64,000 nucleotides of DNA from Arenicola marina (Eukaryota; Annelida; Polychaeta; Arenicolidae). The position numbers and the translations under genes are program-made. The stretch lies in NCBI GenBank assembly GCA_964019135.1, contig OZ025253.1, positions 4,965,059 to 5,029,058 on the forward strand. The letters run 5' to 3'. Positions 1 through 9,764 of the stretch are shown here, one piece after another. Under the pieces are notes generated by a model, which worked only from the letters and a program-made list of their open reading frames with translations, was not told where the DNA came from and made no database searches. Positions within the stretch are counted from its first letter, which is position 1; the number at the start of each line of letters is the position of its first letter.

Positions 1-272
1 GGTCTGGTTAGATGGTGAGAGGCCCGCCCTTGGTCTGGCTATATAGTGAGAGGCCCGCCCTTGGTCTGGTTAGATGGTGAGAGATCCACCCTAGGTCTGG
101 CTATATAGTGAGAGGCCCGCCCTTGGTCTGGCTATATAGTGAGAGACCCGCCCTAGGTCTGGCTAGATGGTGAGAGGCCCGCCCTTGGTATGGCTAGATG
201 GTGAGAGGCCCGCCCTTGGTATGGCTAGATGGTGTTAGACCCGGCTAAATTGTGCGAGACCCACCCCTGGTC
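1..272. repeat. 31-bp minisatellite, about 8 units
   Basis: Direct repeats of a 31-bp unit built around GGTCTGGCTATATAGTGAGA followed by a GGCCCGCCC block. The last units (about 236-272) are degenerate. The array starts before base 1, so its full size is unknown. On the model for the minus-strand protease gene it lies inside the intron before the missing last exon. Confidence 0.85.
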
Positions 273-362
273 CGACGTTTCCATTAGTCACGTACCATGA
301 AGAAAACACCGATACGTTTCACGTAGCTGACGGGCATACATTTGCACAAGTGGGTATCGAAC

Positions 363-1150
363 CACGTACGTGATATACGCCTCCATGAGTCACGTACCTG
401 ACATACGTCTCCATGAGTCACGTACCTGACATACGTATCCATGAATCACGTACCTGACATACGTCTCCATGAGTCACGTACCTGACATACGTCTCCATGA
501 GTCACGTACCTGACATACGTCTCCACGAGTCACGTACCTGACATACGTCTCCATGAGTCACGTACCTGACATACGTCTCCATGAGTCACGTACCTGACAT
601 ACGCCTCCATGAGTCACGTACCTGATATACGTCTCCATGAGTCAGGTACCTGACATACGTCTCCATGAGTAACGTACCTGACATACGTCTCCATGAGTCA
701 CGTACCTGACATACGCCTCCATGAGTCACGTACCTGATATACGTCTCCATGAGTCAGGTACCTGACATACGTCTCCATGAGTCACGTACCTGACATACGT
801 CTCCACGAGTCACGTACTTGACATACGTCTCCATGAGTCACGTACCTGACATACGTCTCCACGAGTCACGTACCTGACATACGTCTCCATGAGTCACGTA
901 CTTGACATACGTCTCCATGAGTCACGTACCTGACATACGTCTCCATGAGTCACGTACCTGACATATGTCTCCATGAGTCACGTACCTGACATACGTCTCC
1001 ATGAGTCACGTACTTGACATACGTCTCCATGAGTCACGTACCTGACATACGTCTTCATGAGTCACGTACCTGACATATGTCTCCATGAGTCACGTACCTG
1101 ACATACGTCTCCCATGAGTCACTGTGAGCCACCTACCTGAAACACGTCTT
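363..1150. repeat. 28-bp minisatellite carrying splice-donor-like cores, about 27 units
   Basis: The 28-bp unit contains GTCACGTACCTGACATACG on the plus strand. On the minus strand, the coding strand of the neighbouring protease gene, every unit therefore reads CAG|GTACGTGAC, a good match to a 5' splice site. The same core is found at the exon/intron boundary inside the adjacent 82-bp repeats, so the 28-bp array probably arose by further amplification of that junction. Confidence 0.85.
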
Positions 1151-1199
1151 CATGAGTCAAGTACTTGACGAGGGCTGACGATGTCGCCCTCGCGTTCAG

Positions 1200-1992
1200 T
1201 GAGTCACGTATCTGGCCATGTCACCCTGGTTGTCGCCGGTGCACACCATGTTGGCGGTGATGGGTCTGGGGGTCACGCACCTGACAGGCGTCCCTGACGA
1301 CGTCGCCCTGGTTGTCCTCGGCAAACACCATGTTGGCGGTGACGGGTCTGGGGGTCACGTACCTGGCATGAGTCCCTGACGACGTCTCCCTGGTTGTACC
1401 CGGTGCATATCATGTTGGCGGTGATGGGTCTGGGGGTCACGCACCTGACAGGCGTCCCTGAAGACGTCGCCCTGGTTGTACCCGGTGCATATCATGTTGG
1501 CGGTGATGGGTCTTGGGGTCACGCACCTGACAGGCGTCCCTGACGACGTCTCCCTGGTTGTACCCGGTGCACACCATGTTGGCGGTGATGGGTCTGGGGG
1601 TCACGCACCTGACAGGCGTCCCTGAAGACGTCGCCCTGGTTGTACCCGGTGCATATCATGTTGGCGGTGATGGGTCTGGGGGTCACGCACCTGACAGGCG
1701 TCCCTGAAGACGTCGCCCTGGTTGTACCCGGTGCATATCATGTTGGCGGTGATGGGTCTTGGGGTCACGTACCTGAGAGGCGTCCCTGACGCTGTCGCCC
1801 TGGTTGTCCCCGGCAAACACCATGTTGGCGGTGATGGGTCTGGGGGTCACGTACCTGGCATGAGTCCCTGACGACGTCGCCCTGGTTGTCCCCGGCAAAC
1901 ACCATGTTGGCGGTGATGGGTCTGGGGGTCACGTACCTGGCATGAGTCCCTGACGACGTCACCCTGGTTGTCCCCGGCACACATCATGTTGG
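1200..1992 (-). repeat. 82-bp array: ten tandem copies of the 3' end of a protease exon plus the start of its intron
   Basis: Copies of the CATGTTGGCGGTGATGGG core recur every 82 bp (CATG near 1247, 1329, 1411 and so on to about 1985). On the minus strand each copy holds protease coding sequence (P-I-T-A-N-M, then A-G-D-N-Q-G-D, then R-D-x-C-Q or a variant) followed by CAG|GTACGTGACC or CAG|GTGCGTGACC. The copy nearest the protease exon is the real exon end. The others lie in the intron. Because 82 is not a multiple of 3, reading from one copy into the next changes frame. Some copies have lost the Cys191 codon (CVFAGDN becomes VFAGDN; RDASQ). Confidence 0.85.
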
Positions 1993-2094
1993 CGGTGATG
2001 GGCGTGGTGACGAGAGCGGCATAGCCTGTGGCGCAGTCAGCGTTGGTGGTAATATTCAGCGACGTGTAGAGCAGGACGTCCGGCGAAGAGCCCC
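1937..2094 (-). CDS. S1 trypsin-like protease, exon carrying the specificity-pocket Asp
   Basis: This exon encodes 52 codons of the C-terminal half of a chymotrypsin-fold serine protease. It begins after the acceptor TGTCCACAG (phase 1) and ends at TGCCAG|GTACGT (phase 0). It reads GSSPDVLLYTSLNITTNADC, then Y-A-A-L, PITANMMCAGDNQGD and VVRDSCQ. D in RDSCQ is at the position of chymotrypsin Asp189, which predicts cleavage after Arg or Lys. NIT is a possible N-glycosylation site. The phase-0 intron after CQ is where many S1 genes split, and the next exon should start GDSGGP. No such exon is seen down to base 1, so the catalytic Ser lies outside the window. Joining this exon to the previous one gives an uninterrupted protease sequence (SSG-GSSPDVL). 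The family call is firm; the substrate is unknown. Confidence 0.85.
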
Positions 2095-4078
2095 CTGTGG
2101 ACATGACACGCACCGATCACTATAGAGACATCGGCGTCGAGTAACTGACTATGTGCGTGAACTAGTCCGGCGGCTGACCTGCCAACTGGTATCATTGTTG
2201 TCAGTAATCCGCGAAAGAAGACAATACAGATATGAAATGCACAATCTTAGCAATGATGACGATTACTCATAATGTGGCTCCCTCTTGATCGTTGTAAAAT
2301 TGTATATAGAACATATGGTGTCATCCAAGTTACTCGGTTCCTGAAAGGATACGTGGTTTTCCGACCACTGTTTGTCATTTGTATCATTGTATTTTGACGC
2401 CAAAAAGGAAGCGAGGGAAGAGCGAATAGAACATTTGGTCATTTCTTTTAAAACATAGTGTATGCACTATTTGCTCTATAATCGTAAATGCTAATATGTT
2501 CTATAACCAAAGGAGAATTTACTATAGCAATAACGCAGTCCACGTCTACTAATTTGTCTAGGCGGCGTGCCTGGCGCCACCCCATAAGCAGCTTGCTTTT
2601 CTCACAGGCAAAGAGGAACGTAGTACGTCATATTTCCAGTACCATATCGTGCCGTTTTCCCGTTCACTGTCATCTTCATAGCATGTAACATTTGTAATAT
2701 AATTCATGAATTTTAAAGGCAAATAATTCATATAGTCGGTGTCATCTTCTTTTTGAACCTTCAAGCGGACATTATGATGTTGAGGTGCCGTATTCTCTAA
2801 CGTGTCTTCATACATAATATACATAAAAACAACAGGCATTTCATTAAATATGGAACTCGTTAAGAAAGGATATATTTGCATGTTCTAACCAATATTCCCA
2901 AAAGGAATCCCCCGCCCTGCAACATGAACTACTCCATAGCACCCTACACATGAATCTGGGTATGATCTGCCGTAGTCCGAAGTCCTCAAGAAGACAAGAA
3001 TTGTTTTGCGTATGAGAAACTTCCTATAATTTTTATAGTTCATATATCTGTGTTATTGTGCCAGTTCTGGTAAGCGCAGTCCAATAGCCGTTGAATCTGT
3101 GTAGAGACCAAACTAGTTTGGTGAGGCGAAGTTTTGTTTGTGGTCACGGGGAGGTCACAATGTTCTTATTAGTTCCTGCGATGGACTTGATTTATTTTCT
3201 ATTTCTTGATCTGCAAAACGTTTAATAGTACGAGGGTCTGATTACGAGATAGAAAACATTGATCCTCTTTCTATAACATGCAAGGTAATATTTTTTTCTA
3301 AACTAATTCAGAGCCAGCTTTGTGTTTTACAAAAAAAAACATCCACACACCCTGGATATACAATGGTCCTTCCCTAACTACCATTGTTACCAGCCCCGTG
3401 ATTGGTGGAACGCCGACTCAGGAACCGGGCGTTAAGCTTGTTGCCAGCCTAGCGTGTTTCGCCCATAATTTATTACAAACCCGTTTAGCTCCATCTCGTG
3501 GTCGGAACCAGACAGGCAGTTATATACTTGTATACTGTTCTCACCTAAAATAAGCTACAGTTTCCCAGAAACATATGCGATTAGTTATCAAATAAAATAT
3601 CTAGATGAATAATGCTTTTCTATGTGACAAGGAAAAGACAAATGAAAAAAACTCCAAGGTTTCTACAACATTGGTCAGTATTGCTGCAGCCCGTTCCTTG
3701 ACGGATGGCGGGCTCACAGGAAAGGAGTAGTGCATGGGTTGCCCAGTTACCTGTGTCCCTGTTCTCACTGAGAACTGAGAATGGCATCTGAAAAATGTTA
3801 CCTCAAGTCTGCTTCTTAGTCACGGGCAGAAGAAATTCTAATTATAACGACTCGGGTCAGTCTCGCCTTAATTAAAAACTTCCTTAATAAATAAAATAAA
3901 AGCATATACAATATCCCTATCACCTGACAGCGTGACTAATTTGTTGGCGACGTTTGTATCTTAGACCTTATACTGTAAATCGGGTACACTGAGCGACACC
4001 CCCCGCCCCCACACACACACACCTCCCCCCCCCCCCCTCCCCCCCAAAAAAGCGGCCACAACAGAAGACCAAACTCAC
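2095..4078 (-). other. Intron between protease exons
   Basis: It runs from the donor TCCG|GTGAGT at 4078 to the acceptor at 2095. The start is G-rich in RNA sense (poly-C with CA repeats on the plus strand at about 4000-4046). The remainder is AT-rich unique sequence with no further exon that I can support. Confidence 0.6.
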
Positions 4079-4442
4079 CGGAAGAGGTTGCTCCCCACCC
4101 ACTAGCGACAGCTCTCTGATGGGCATAGTCCTCGTCAAAACACGGGGCGCAGACGGGGAAGACCTGAGGTGACAAAGTAATGGGCGCCTGAAGGCGGATG
4201 AGAGCGATGTCGTTGTTAGTGTTGGCTGCATCGTAATCAGAATGCACGTAGATGTTGCTGATGAAATGAAAGGCCTCCGTGCCCTCGGAGGTGGGCCAGT
4301 GGTGCTCGCCGAGCCACAGTGCCCGGGGTTGTTCCGTGAAGGCCACGGCGCAGTGAGCCGCCGTCACCGCCCAATAACGGTTAATGATGGACGCTCCACA
4401 GAAGTGATAGACGTACTGGTCGTCATATGTGACGAAGGACGC
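4079..4442 (-). CDS. S1 trypsin-like protease, exon with catalytic His and Asp
   Basis: This exon starts after CCGTTACTTGCAG (phase 0) and ends at TCCG|GTGAGT (phase 1), giving 121 codons plus one base. It contains HFCGASIINRYWAVTAAHC, with the catalytic His in TAAHC, and NNDIALIRL with the catalytic Asp. It ends GWGATSSG, the usual GWG strand. VCAPC contains the Cys that pairs with the propeptide Cys in two-chain S1 proteases. Spliced to the activation exon it reads EFPWQ-ASFVTYDDQYVYHF, as expected for an S1 domain. The sequence is secreted or extracellular in type. Confidence in the family and in both splice sites is high. Confidence 0.9.
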
Positions 4443-5041
4443 CTGCAAGTAACGGAATTGTGCACTGTTCTTCACTGTACATATCTAATACCAAATCTTA
4501 TCACTGTATGTCATTACTTGTAATATGTATATATATATATAGTGTCATTAATTGTGACGTATATATATACATATATATACCAATGCAGGCTTCCATAAAA
4601 TATATGCTACAGAATCCTCTTCACAATGAAAGCTGTTGTACACAGTTCATGTGACGGATTTCATTACATCATGAGAAATCTGAATATGATTTAGCTTGAT
4701 TTGTTTGGCGTCGAAATCGCTAATGTCATTGCTTAACTAATCCTACTTTCACAGAGCCACTTTCTCCAAGACTTTTCTCCAAAATACATTGAAACTAATG
4801 AACATGGAAAATGGTTGTATGAGCAGAGTTAAAGAACGTTTTCAAGCATTCATATCAGTTAAACGACTTAGCAAACTGAGCCAATTTTATGTCTTTTCCT
4901 TTTCTATAAATGGTATTGCATTGCCTGATGGTAACTAATATTTCTACTAGTCCTGTAAATAATTAGGACCGCAACCCCTCGTTTGGTTATACATTCACCC
5001 CCCCCCCCCACGCCCTCCACACCCACACACAGACCCCTTAC

Positions 5042-5151
5042 CTGCCAGGGGAATTCATTGGGTCTGGCCTGCTGTCCTCCCACAATGCGAGCGGCCGGGA
5101 GTTCCATGTTACCAGCGTCCGGGTAGGCGCTGACACCGCAGTCTCCGCCAG
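5042..5151 (-). CDS. S1 trypsin-like protease, zymogen activation exon
   Basis: This exon lies between the acceptor GTTCTTCCTCAG (phase 1) and the donor TGGCAG|GTAAGG (phase 0), 110 bp. It encodes GGDCGVSAYPDAGN, then ELPAARIVGGQQARPNEFPW. The activation site is R|IVGG, so the enzyme is a zymogen cleaved by a trypsin-like activator or by itself. The Cys in GDCGV is placed to tether the propeptide to the catalytic chain, so after activation the upstream SEA/LU/EGF part would stay disulfide-linked to the protease. The phase-1 entry matches the phase-1 exit of the Thr/Pro linker exon. The intron start is again strongly G-rich in RNA sense. Confidence 0.88.
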
Positions 5152-5299
5152 CTGAGGAAGAACATGACATACAGCACATTGTGTGGATGAGGGGGGACAG
5201 ATAGGGTCGCAGAGTTGGATAGCATCCACTTCTCCATCCTTTGTCGTCCATTGGTTAGATTTGCTCCAGATTGCTTCTTTTAATACTAAAGTTTGAGAC

Positions 5300-5575
5300 A
5301 TGAGACCGGGTCACCGTTTGGGAACAATGATCTTGACAAGAGGCCGGGCCACTGATTGGTAACAATGACCTTGACATGGAACCGGGCCACTGATTGGGAA
5401 CAATGACCTTGACATGGAACCGGGCCACTGATTAGGAACAATGGCCTTGCCATGGCACCGGGCCACTGATTGGCAACTTTGACCTTGCCATGGGACCGGG
5501 CCACTGTTTGGGAACAATGACTTTTACATGGGACCGGGCCACTGATTGTTAACCTTGACCTCGACCTTGACATTT
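5300..5575. repeat. About 39-bp imperfect minisatellite, 6-7 units
   Basis: Direct repeats of a unit containing CCGGGCCACTGATTGGGAAC and ACAATGACCTTGACATG. It lies in the intron between the Thr/Pro linker exon and the activation exon. Unit length varies slightly. Confidence 0.8.
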
Positions 5576-6822
5576 GATGGCGGATTGTTTACTTTGGCCA
5601 GAAATAAGGCCCCCTTTAACAAACCTTCTCCTGACTTTAATACTTCACCGATCCAGAGTTATGACTTTCTTAGCGCCGAGTTGCTTTCCCACTCCTAATT
5701 ACGACCATCCGCTTCCTCTAACCATACCAACTCGTTCTTACGAAAGTCACGCTACGGACCTGCATTGATCACAAACGTCAGATTGACAAGCCGTATAGGC
5801 TTCGTTATGTTGGATTATCATCACTATTATATTAAGATATTTCTTCAACATATACTTGCACAGTAGGTCAACGGTGTAACTATGACGACGGATGATATCA
5901 TAGTCTCGCAAACACAGTGCACCGAACATATCTTGAGGCAATGATCTGTAACTGACGTCACAGACAGCGCGAGCTCTCCTCTAGAAACAAGCATTCTGGG
6001 TACACTCGCGTCGGCGGGTCCATTTGATGTTACTTACAACCCATATTGCCTGACAATATAGAGATTTGTAATATTTTACTTACTGTACCAAATGGGGAAA
6101 GTACCTGGAAAACAGAAATGATGCGACAATATTAATACATATGGTCTCTAATGTTCGATTTCATTTCATGTGAACACTTTTAGGTGAACCCGAAATATGT
6201 CGATAGGAAATTCAGAAAGAACAAGAATTTTAACTACATATTTTATATTTGCGAGAGAAGTATGATTTGCTCATCGAGTTCCGCTTTACGTTATATCACT
6301 GGGCTAAAGCTGCTATAACAGTCATGTTTCGCCTAAAAACTTAATCACGATAATTTCTGCAGATATTTTCTGGACCCATTGTCTAAACTTTGCAGGAAAA
6401 TATTGACGAAATATAGAAAATTGTCATATCTATATTGGTCATAACACGGCGGCGATGGCCACCTTTTAATGACGTAGGGCGCCAACACGAAAATACATTG
6501 ATCCATGTTCCTGCTATACTCTGCATCACTTTATATGACCAGCTTTAAGTAGCATAACAAATTACATGTTTAACCCTTGCAGTATAAATGAGCGAAATGG
6601 TGCAGTCGTTTCATATCATAGCTCGATCTATTTGGTTAGCAGTGGGATCATACAGCAATGCAATATGATTTTCATTATGCAACCTCCTTCATAAAGTGGG
6701 TTTGGCATTCACGAAAAAAAGTATTATATCAACCGAGCACTAACATATATGATTGATAATTATTTGCAGTACAGTAGCGTTATACAGGTAGGTATCCGAG
6801 GCCATGAAACAGTCAAACTTAC
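5576..6822 (-). other. Intron sequence, no feature seen
   Basis: Mostly AT-rich unique sequence between the 39-bp repeat and the linker exon. I see no convincing exon, RNA gene or repeat here. Confidence 0.4.
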
Positions 6823-6999
6823 ATTCTTCTTGCGTAGTGGTTGGCTGTGTCGTGGTGGTGGTAGGTTGGGGTGTGGTGGTGGTGGTAGGTTGGGGTGTGG
6901 TGGTGGTTGGCTGTGGTGTGGTGGTGGTAGGTTGGGGTGTGGTGGTGGTTGTCCCGAAGTCAATAGGTGCAGATGTGGTTCCACCCAGCAAGTTATCGA
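6823..6999 (-). CDS. Thr/Pro-rich mucin-like linker exon of the mosaic protease gene
   Basis: This is a 177-bp exon of phase 1-1. The acceptor is TTGTTGATGTTTCAG at 7000-7002 and the donor AAT|GTAAGT follows 6823. It encodes DNLLGGTTSAPIDFG, then five runs of Thr separated by PQP or QP, then TTTQEE. Thr/Pro tracts of this kind are typically densely O-glycosylated stalks between extracellular domains. It sits between the SEA domain and the protease propeptide, with matching phases on both sides (SEA exon 3 leaves phase 1; the activation exon enters at phase 1). The simple repeat makes the length likely to vary between alleles. Confidence 0.75.
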
Positions 7000-7862
7000 C
7001 TGAAACATCAACAAGAACGCAAAAGGTTGAGCAAGCAATGATTGGAACTCAATATCCGAGTCGCCACCGTTCTCACACGGTAGATCAGCGTCCGAACCAA
7101 GGTAAGACAAGGATTTATATGTTTCAACGAATTATCTCGAATGCAAAACGGTATATTACAACGATATGTAAACATGCAAACCGGCGAAATGGCATTAACT
7201 ATAATTCCGATTATAACTGTGGTAAAATTACTGATTAAGATCTTCATAAACTGCCCAACGTAGGAAGAACCCTATCTAAACAGTTGTTACGATCCGTAAA
7301 CCGAAATAAAAAAAAATGGCATGTTCTGGAAGTGGTCACACATCCCCATGAACCTAACAGCTCGACACTACTGGCTGAGCTGAGCGGACTCAGAGCGATC
7401 GGCCACGTGTAAATGCGCCGCCCTTTGAACCCTGCAAACCCTGCCCCCAAAAAATGGTTCCTTTTACACTTTGAAGCGACGATCCGAGCTTACAGTTGTG
7501 ATAACTCTCTTCACCCGCAAGTATATTATTCAGCTTATCAGGTTCTTACAAAATCAATCTTATATGGACATTTTGGGAATACACGCCGTTGTGTGGTCAT
7601 GCGATGTGCATGTGCAGGCCCCAGGAATCCGCCCTTTGGCTATTTATAGAGACGCTGTCGCACGCACTGGCGGTTCTACGATACTCCTGCGGCCGACCTT
7701 GCATGGCTTGAAAGTGTACACCGCTGAAACGCGCAACAGCGATTCCAGGATTCTCCGGCGGCTGGTCGGTCCACAGGGGCCTACATATCGCTACTGACAA
7801 CAACATCCTGCTTACTCTTTAGGGGCATATTTGTTGTAATTATGACCTTTGCCTTAACATAC
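7000..7862 (-). other. Intron between SEA exon 3 and the linker exon
   Basis: No further exon can be supported here. Short open frames at 7413-7806 have no recognisable domain and no consistent splice sites. Confidence 0.4.
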
Positions 7863-8011
7863 GTATCAGCTGGATGTTGGCGAAGATCCACTCGATGAAG
7901 GCCTGGGCACACGCGGCTGGAATGTCGGCGATGAAGACCAGGATGATATAGGCGGGCGGCTGAGACGGTCCAATTACTATGATGACGAAGACGACGATGA
8001 CGCTGCCCTCC
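7863..8011 (-). CDS. SEA domain, third exon (C-terminal half with the GSVIV cleavage-type motif)
   Basis: 149 bp from the acceptor GGTTGCCACAG (phase 2) to the donor ATAC|GTATGT (phase 1). It reads EGSVIVVFVIIVIGPSQPP, then AYIILVFIADIPAA and WIFANIQLI. G-S-V-I-V matches the G|SVVV motif at which SEA domains (sperm protein, enterokinase, agrin) undergo autoproteolysis. The conserved amphipathic C-terminal helix is also recognisable. The codon formed across the previous junction is AG+G=Arg, giving EEI-R-EGSV, the normal SEA sequence around the cleavage strand. Recognition is by eye; a profile search (Pfam SEA, PF01390) would settle it. Confidence 0.72.
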
Positions 8012-8033
8012 CTGTGGCAACCATCATTATTAA

Positions 8034-8150
8034 TTAGTTATTGAATTATTAGAATTATTAATCAGTTATTGTATTATTGTAATTATTAATCAGTTATTGT
8101 ATTGTTATAATTATTAATCAGTTATTGTATTATTATAATTATTAATCAAC
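8034..8150. repeat. About 28-bp AT-rich tandem repeat, 4-5 units
   Basis: Repeats of TTATTAATCAGTTATTGTAT and variants, just upstream of SEA exon 3 in transcription sense. Confidence 0.75.
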
Positions 8151-9031
8151 ACAATCATTAAAGGCCGTAGACTGCCTTCGTGGGTGTCACATATAAAGAA
8201 ACTGTATGTGAGAAGCTGCAATAGGGTTAGGGATGGGTGAAGGGGTCAGTCCATGGGTGTGTGGCCCCGCCGCCTCGTGTGAGACATGCCCCCACCCCCC
8301 ATAGCAGCGCCATAGATATCTTGTTCAAGCCTTACAAATCCATCTTTTAGTAATATGGTTGAATGCATTATGCAATTTATCCTTACAATTGAATTTTCAA
8401 AATTGTATATTAGGCGAACGTAAGATCTTATACAGCTAACTCATTAATGATGTATTTGTAATAACCAAATATATATATATAGATGTAAATGGATGAATAT
8501 AGTTCCCAATTTTTTCTTTATTAAGAACACGATTATATATCATTATAAATTGGAAAAGTACACGTCGAAAATCTCCACCTTTGCAAAGAAATGGGACCCC
8601 CTTTCAAACTCTTTAATGCTTAGCAAAACTGTAATGTGAATTGACGAACTTGTTGTAAGTCTGGATGTTGTTATGCATGGAAATAGAAATAAAAACTTAC
8701 AAGACTCAACCGATTCCATGAATAGACAACAAATATTCACCACTTGTCCTTGGGAGAAAACATGCTTCGACGAATGGGTGTGGTATTGGGAATACTGCTC
8801 AATTGCATAAGAAAACCATCCACCAAGAAAGCGAGGCTGACGTCCAGCCTAATTCATGTCTGGGGCATGACACATAAGCAGTATTTGGAAATGACTATAT
8901 GATGTCAGCTGCAAGGGGTTAGGATTCAATTGAGTACCCCGGAACCCGGACGATCAAGTGTGCAATAAATAATCCACGGAAGGGGGGTTTACCATGTAAG
9001 GATCGGCGGCAAACTGTTGGCAGTTCATTAC

Positions 9032-9096
9032 CTGATCTCTTCAACCTCAACCACCATGTTGGTATCCGGGAAGTGTTCGTCGATGACGCCTTGCAT
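9032..9096 (-). CDS. SEA domain, second exon
   Basis: 65 bp between the acceptor CTATCCAACAG (phase 0) and the donor ATCAG|GTAATG (phase 2). It encodes MQGVIDEHFPDTNMVVEVEE plus I and two bases of the next codon. The pattern (helix, then a strand leading into the GSVIV motif in the next exon) is that of the middle of a SEA domain. The flanking exons match in phase (0 in, 2 out). It is too short to stand out as an open frame, and the call rests on splice sites, phase and domain continuity. Confidence 0.7.
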
Positions 9097-9660
9097 CTGT
9101 TGGATAGACATATGTACAGCGTCATCATTGCTTATCTTATGATATATACTTTATTTCCAGGATAAATAGTATCGCATTATAAATGTACAGTTGTATACGG
9201 GATCTCAAACTTTGTTTAGTCCAATGCAAGTTACAAGCACAAATAAACGCATTATGCGTTAAATCGTCTCCATATATTGATCAATGTGGCAAATTCATAT
9301 GCAAATAATGCACTTGCACATCAGGTGTCTGGTTTGGTATTGTGAATTAACTTCCGTTGTACTAGCATCAGCTTTATCACTATATAAGACAGTTGTATTG
9401 CATAATTCATCTTATGAATCTGTTGACACTAAGTACCTTCGTATGAAACTTTGTCTTTCATCTACCGAATAATGTACTGTAATATCATGCTTTCATTCTG
9501 TATCTGAAATCTTGTTTTTGATGTACTGTGTTCTGTAACATTATTATGGAAAAAAAATCAAGTATCTTTGGGAATCGATTTTGCTTTTTTTTTCACCGCT
9601 AGGACGCCAACACACTCATCGATTATCAACACGGTGAAAGTTACAATGTAATGAACCCAC

Positions 9661-9764
9661 CGCCGCAATGAATCTGTTCTCGATGTCCTCCCTGACAGCG
9701 GGGTCGCTCAGGTCTGGCGCGTTGTCCCCGACGTCAAAGTGAACCTCACCCCTGAATCTCATCT
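9661..9764 (-). CDS. SEA domain, first exon
   Basis: 104 bp from the acceptor TCCTTTCTTCAG (phase 1) to the donor GCGGCG|GTGGGT (phase 0). It encodes MRFRGEVHFDVGDNAPDLSD, then PAVREDIENRFIAA. The opening F-x-G-E-V strand followed by an acidic loop and a helix is typical of the N-terminal part of SEA domains. The phase-1 entry would accept the phase-1 exit of LU exon 2 (14340), giving a Glu codon (G|AG), which is why I place the LU/EGF exons and the protease in one gene. That join spans 4.6 kb, so other exons may be missing. Confidence 0.7.

Noticed and set aside
1..1150. CRISPR array
   Set aside because: Repeats are directly adjacent with no unique spacers, no cas genes are present, and the DNA is clearly animal.
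1601..2113. Small proteins of about 71 residues (QVRDPQTHHRQHD repeats)
   Set aside because: These are reads across copies of the 82-bp repeat in the wrong frame. The real coding part is the exon 1937-2094.
7413..7806. Gene on either strand at 7.4-7.8 kb
   Set aside because: Two overlapping frames on opposite strands, no domain, no matching splice phases with the SEA or linker exons.
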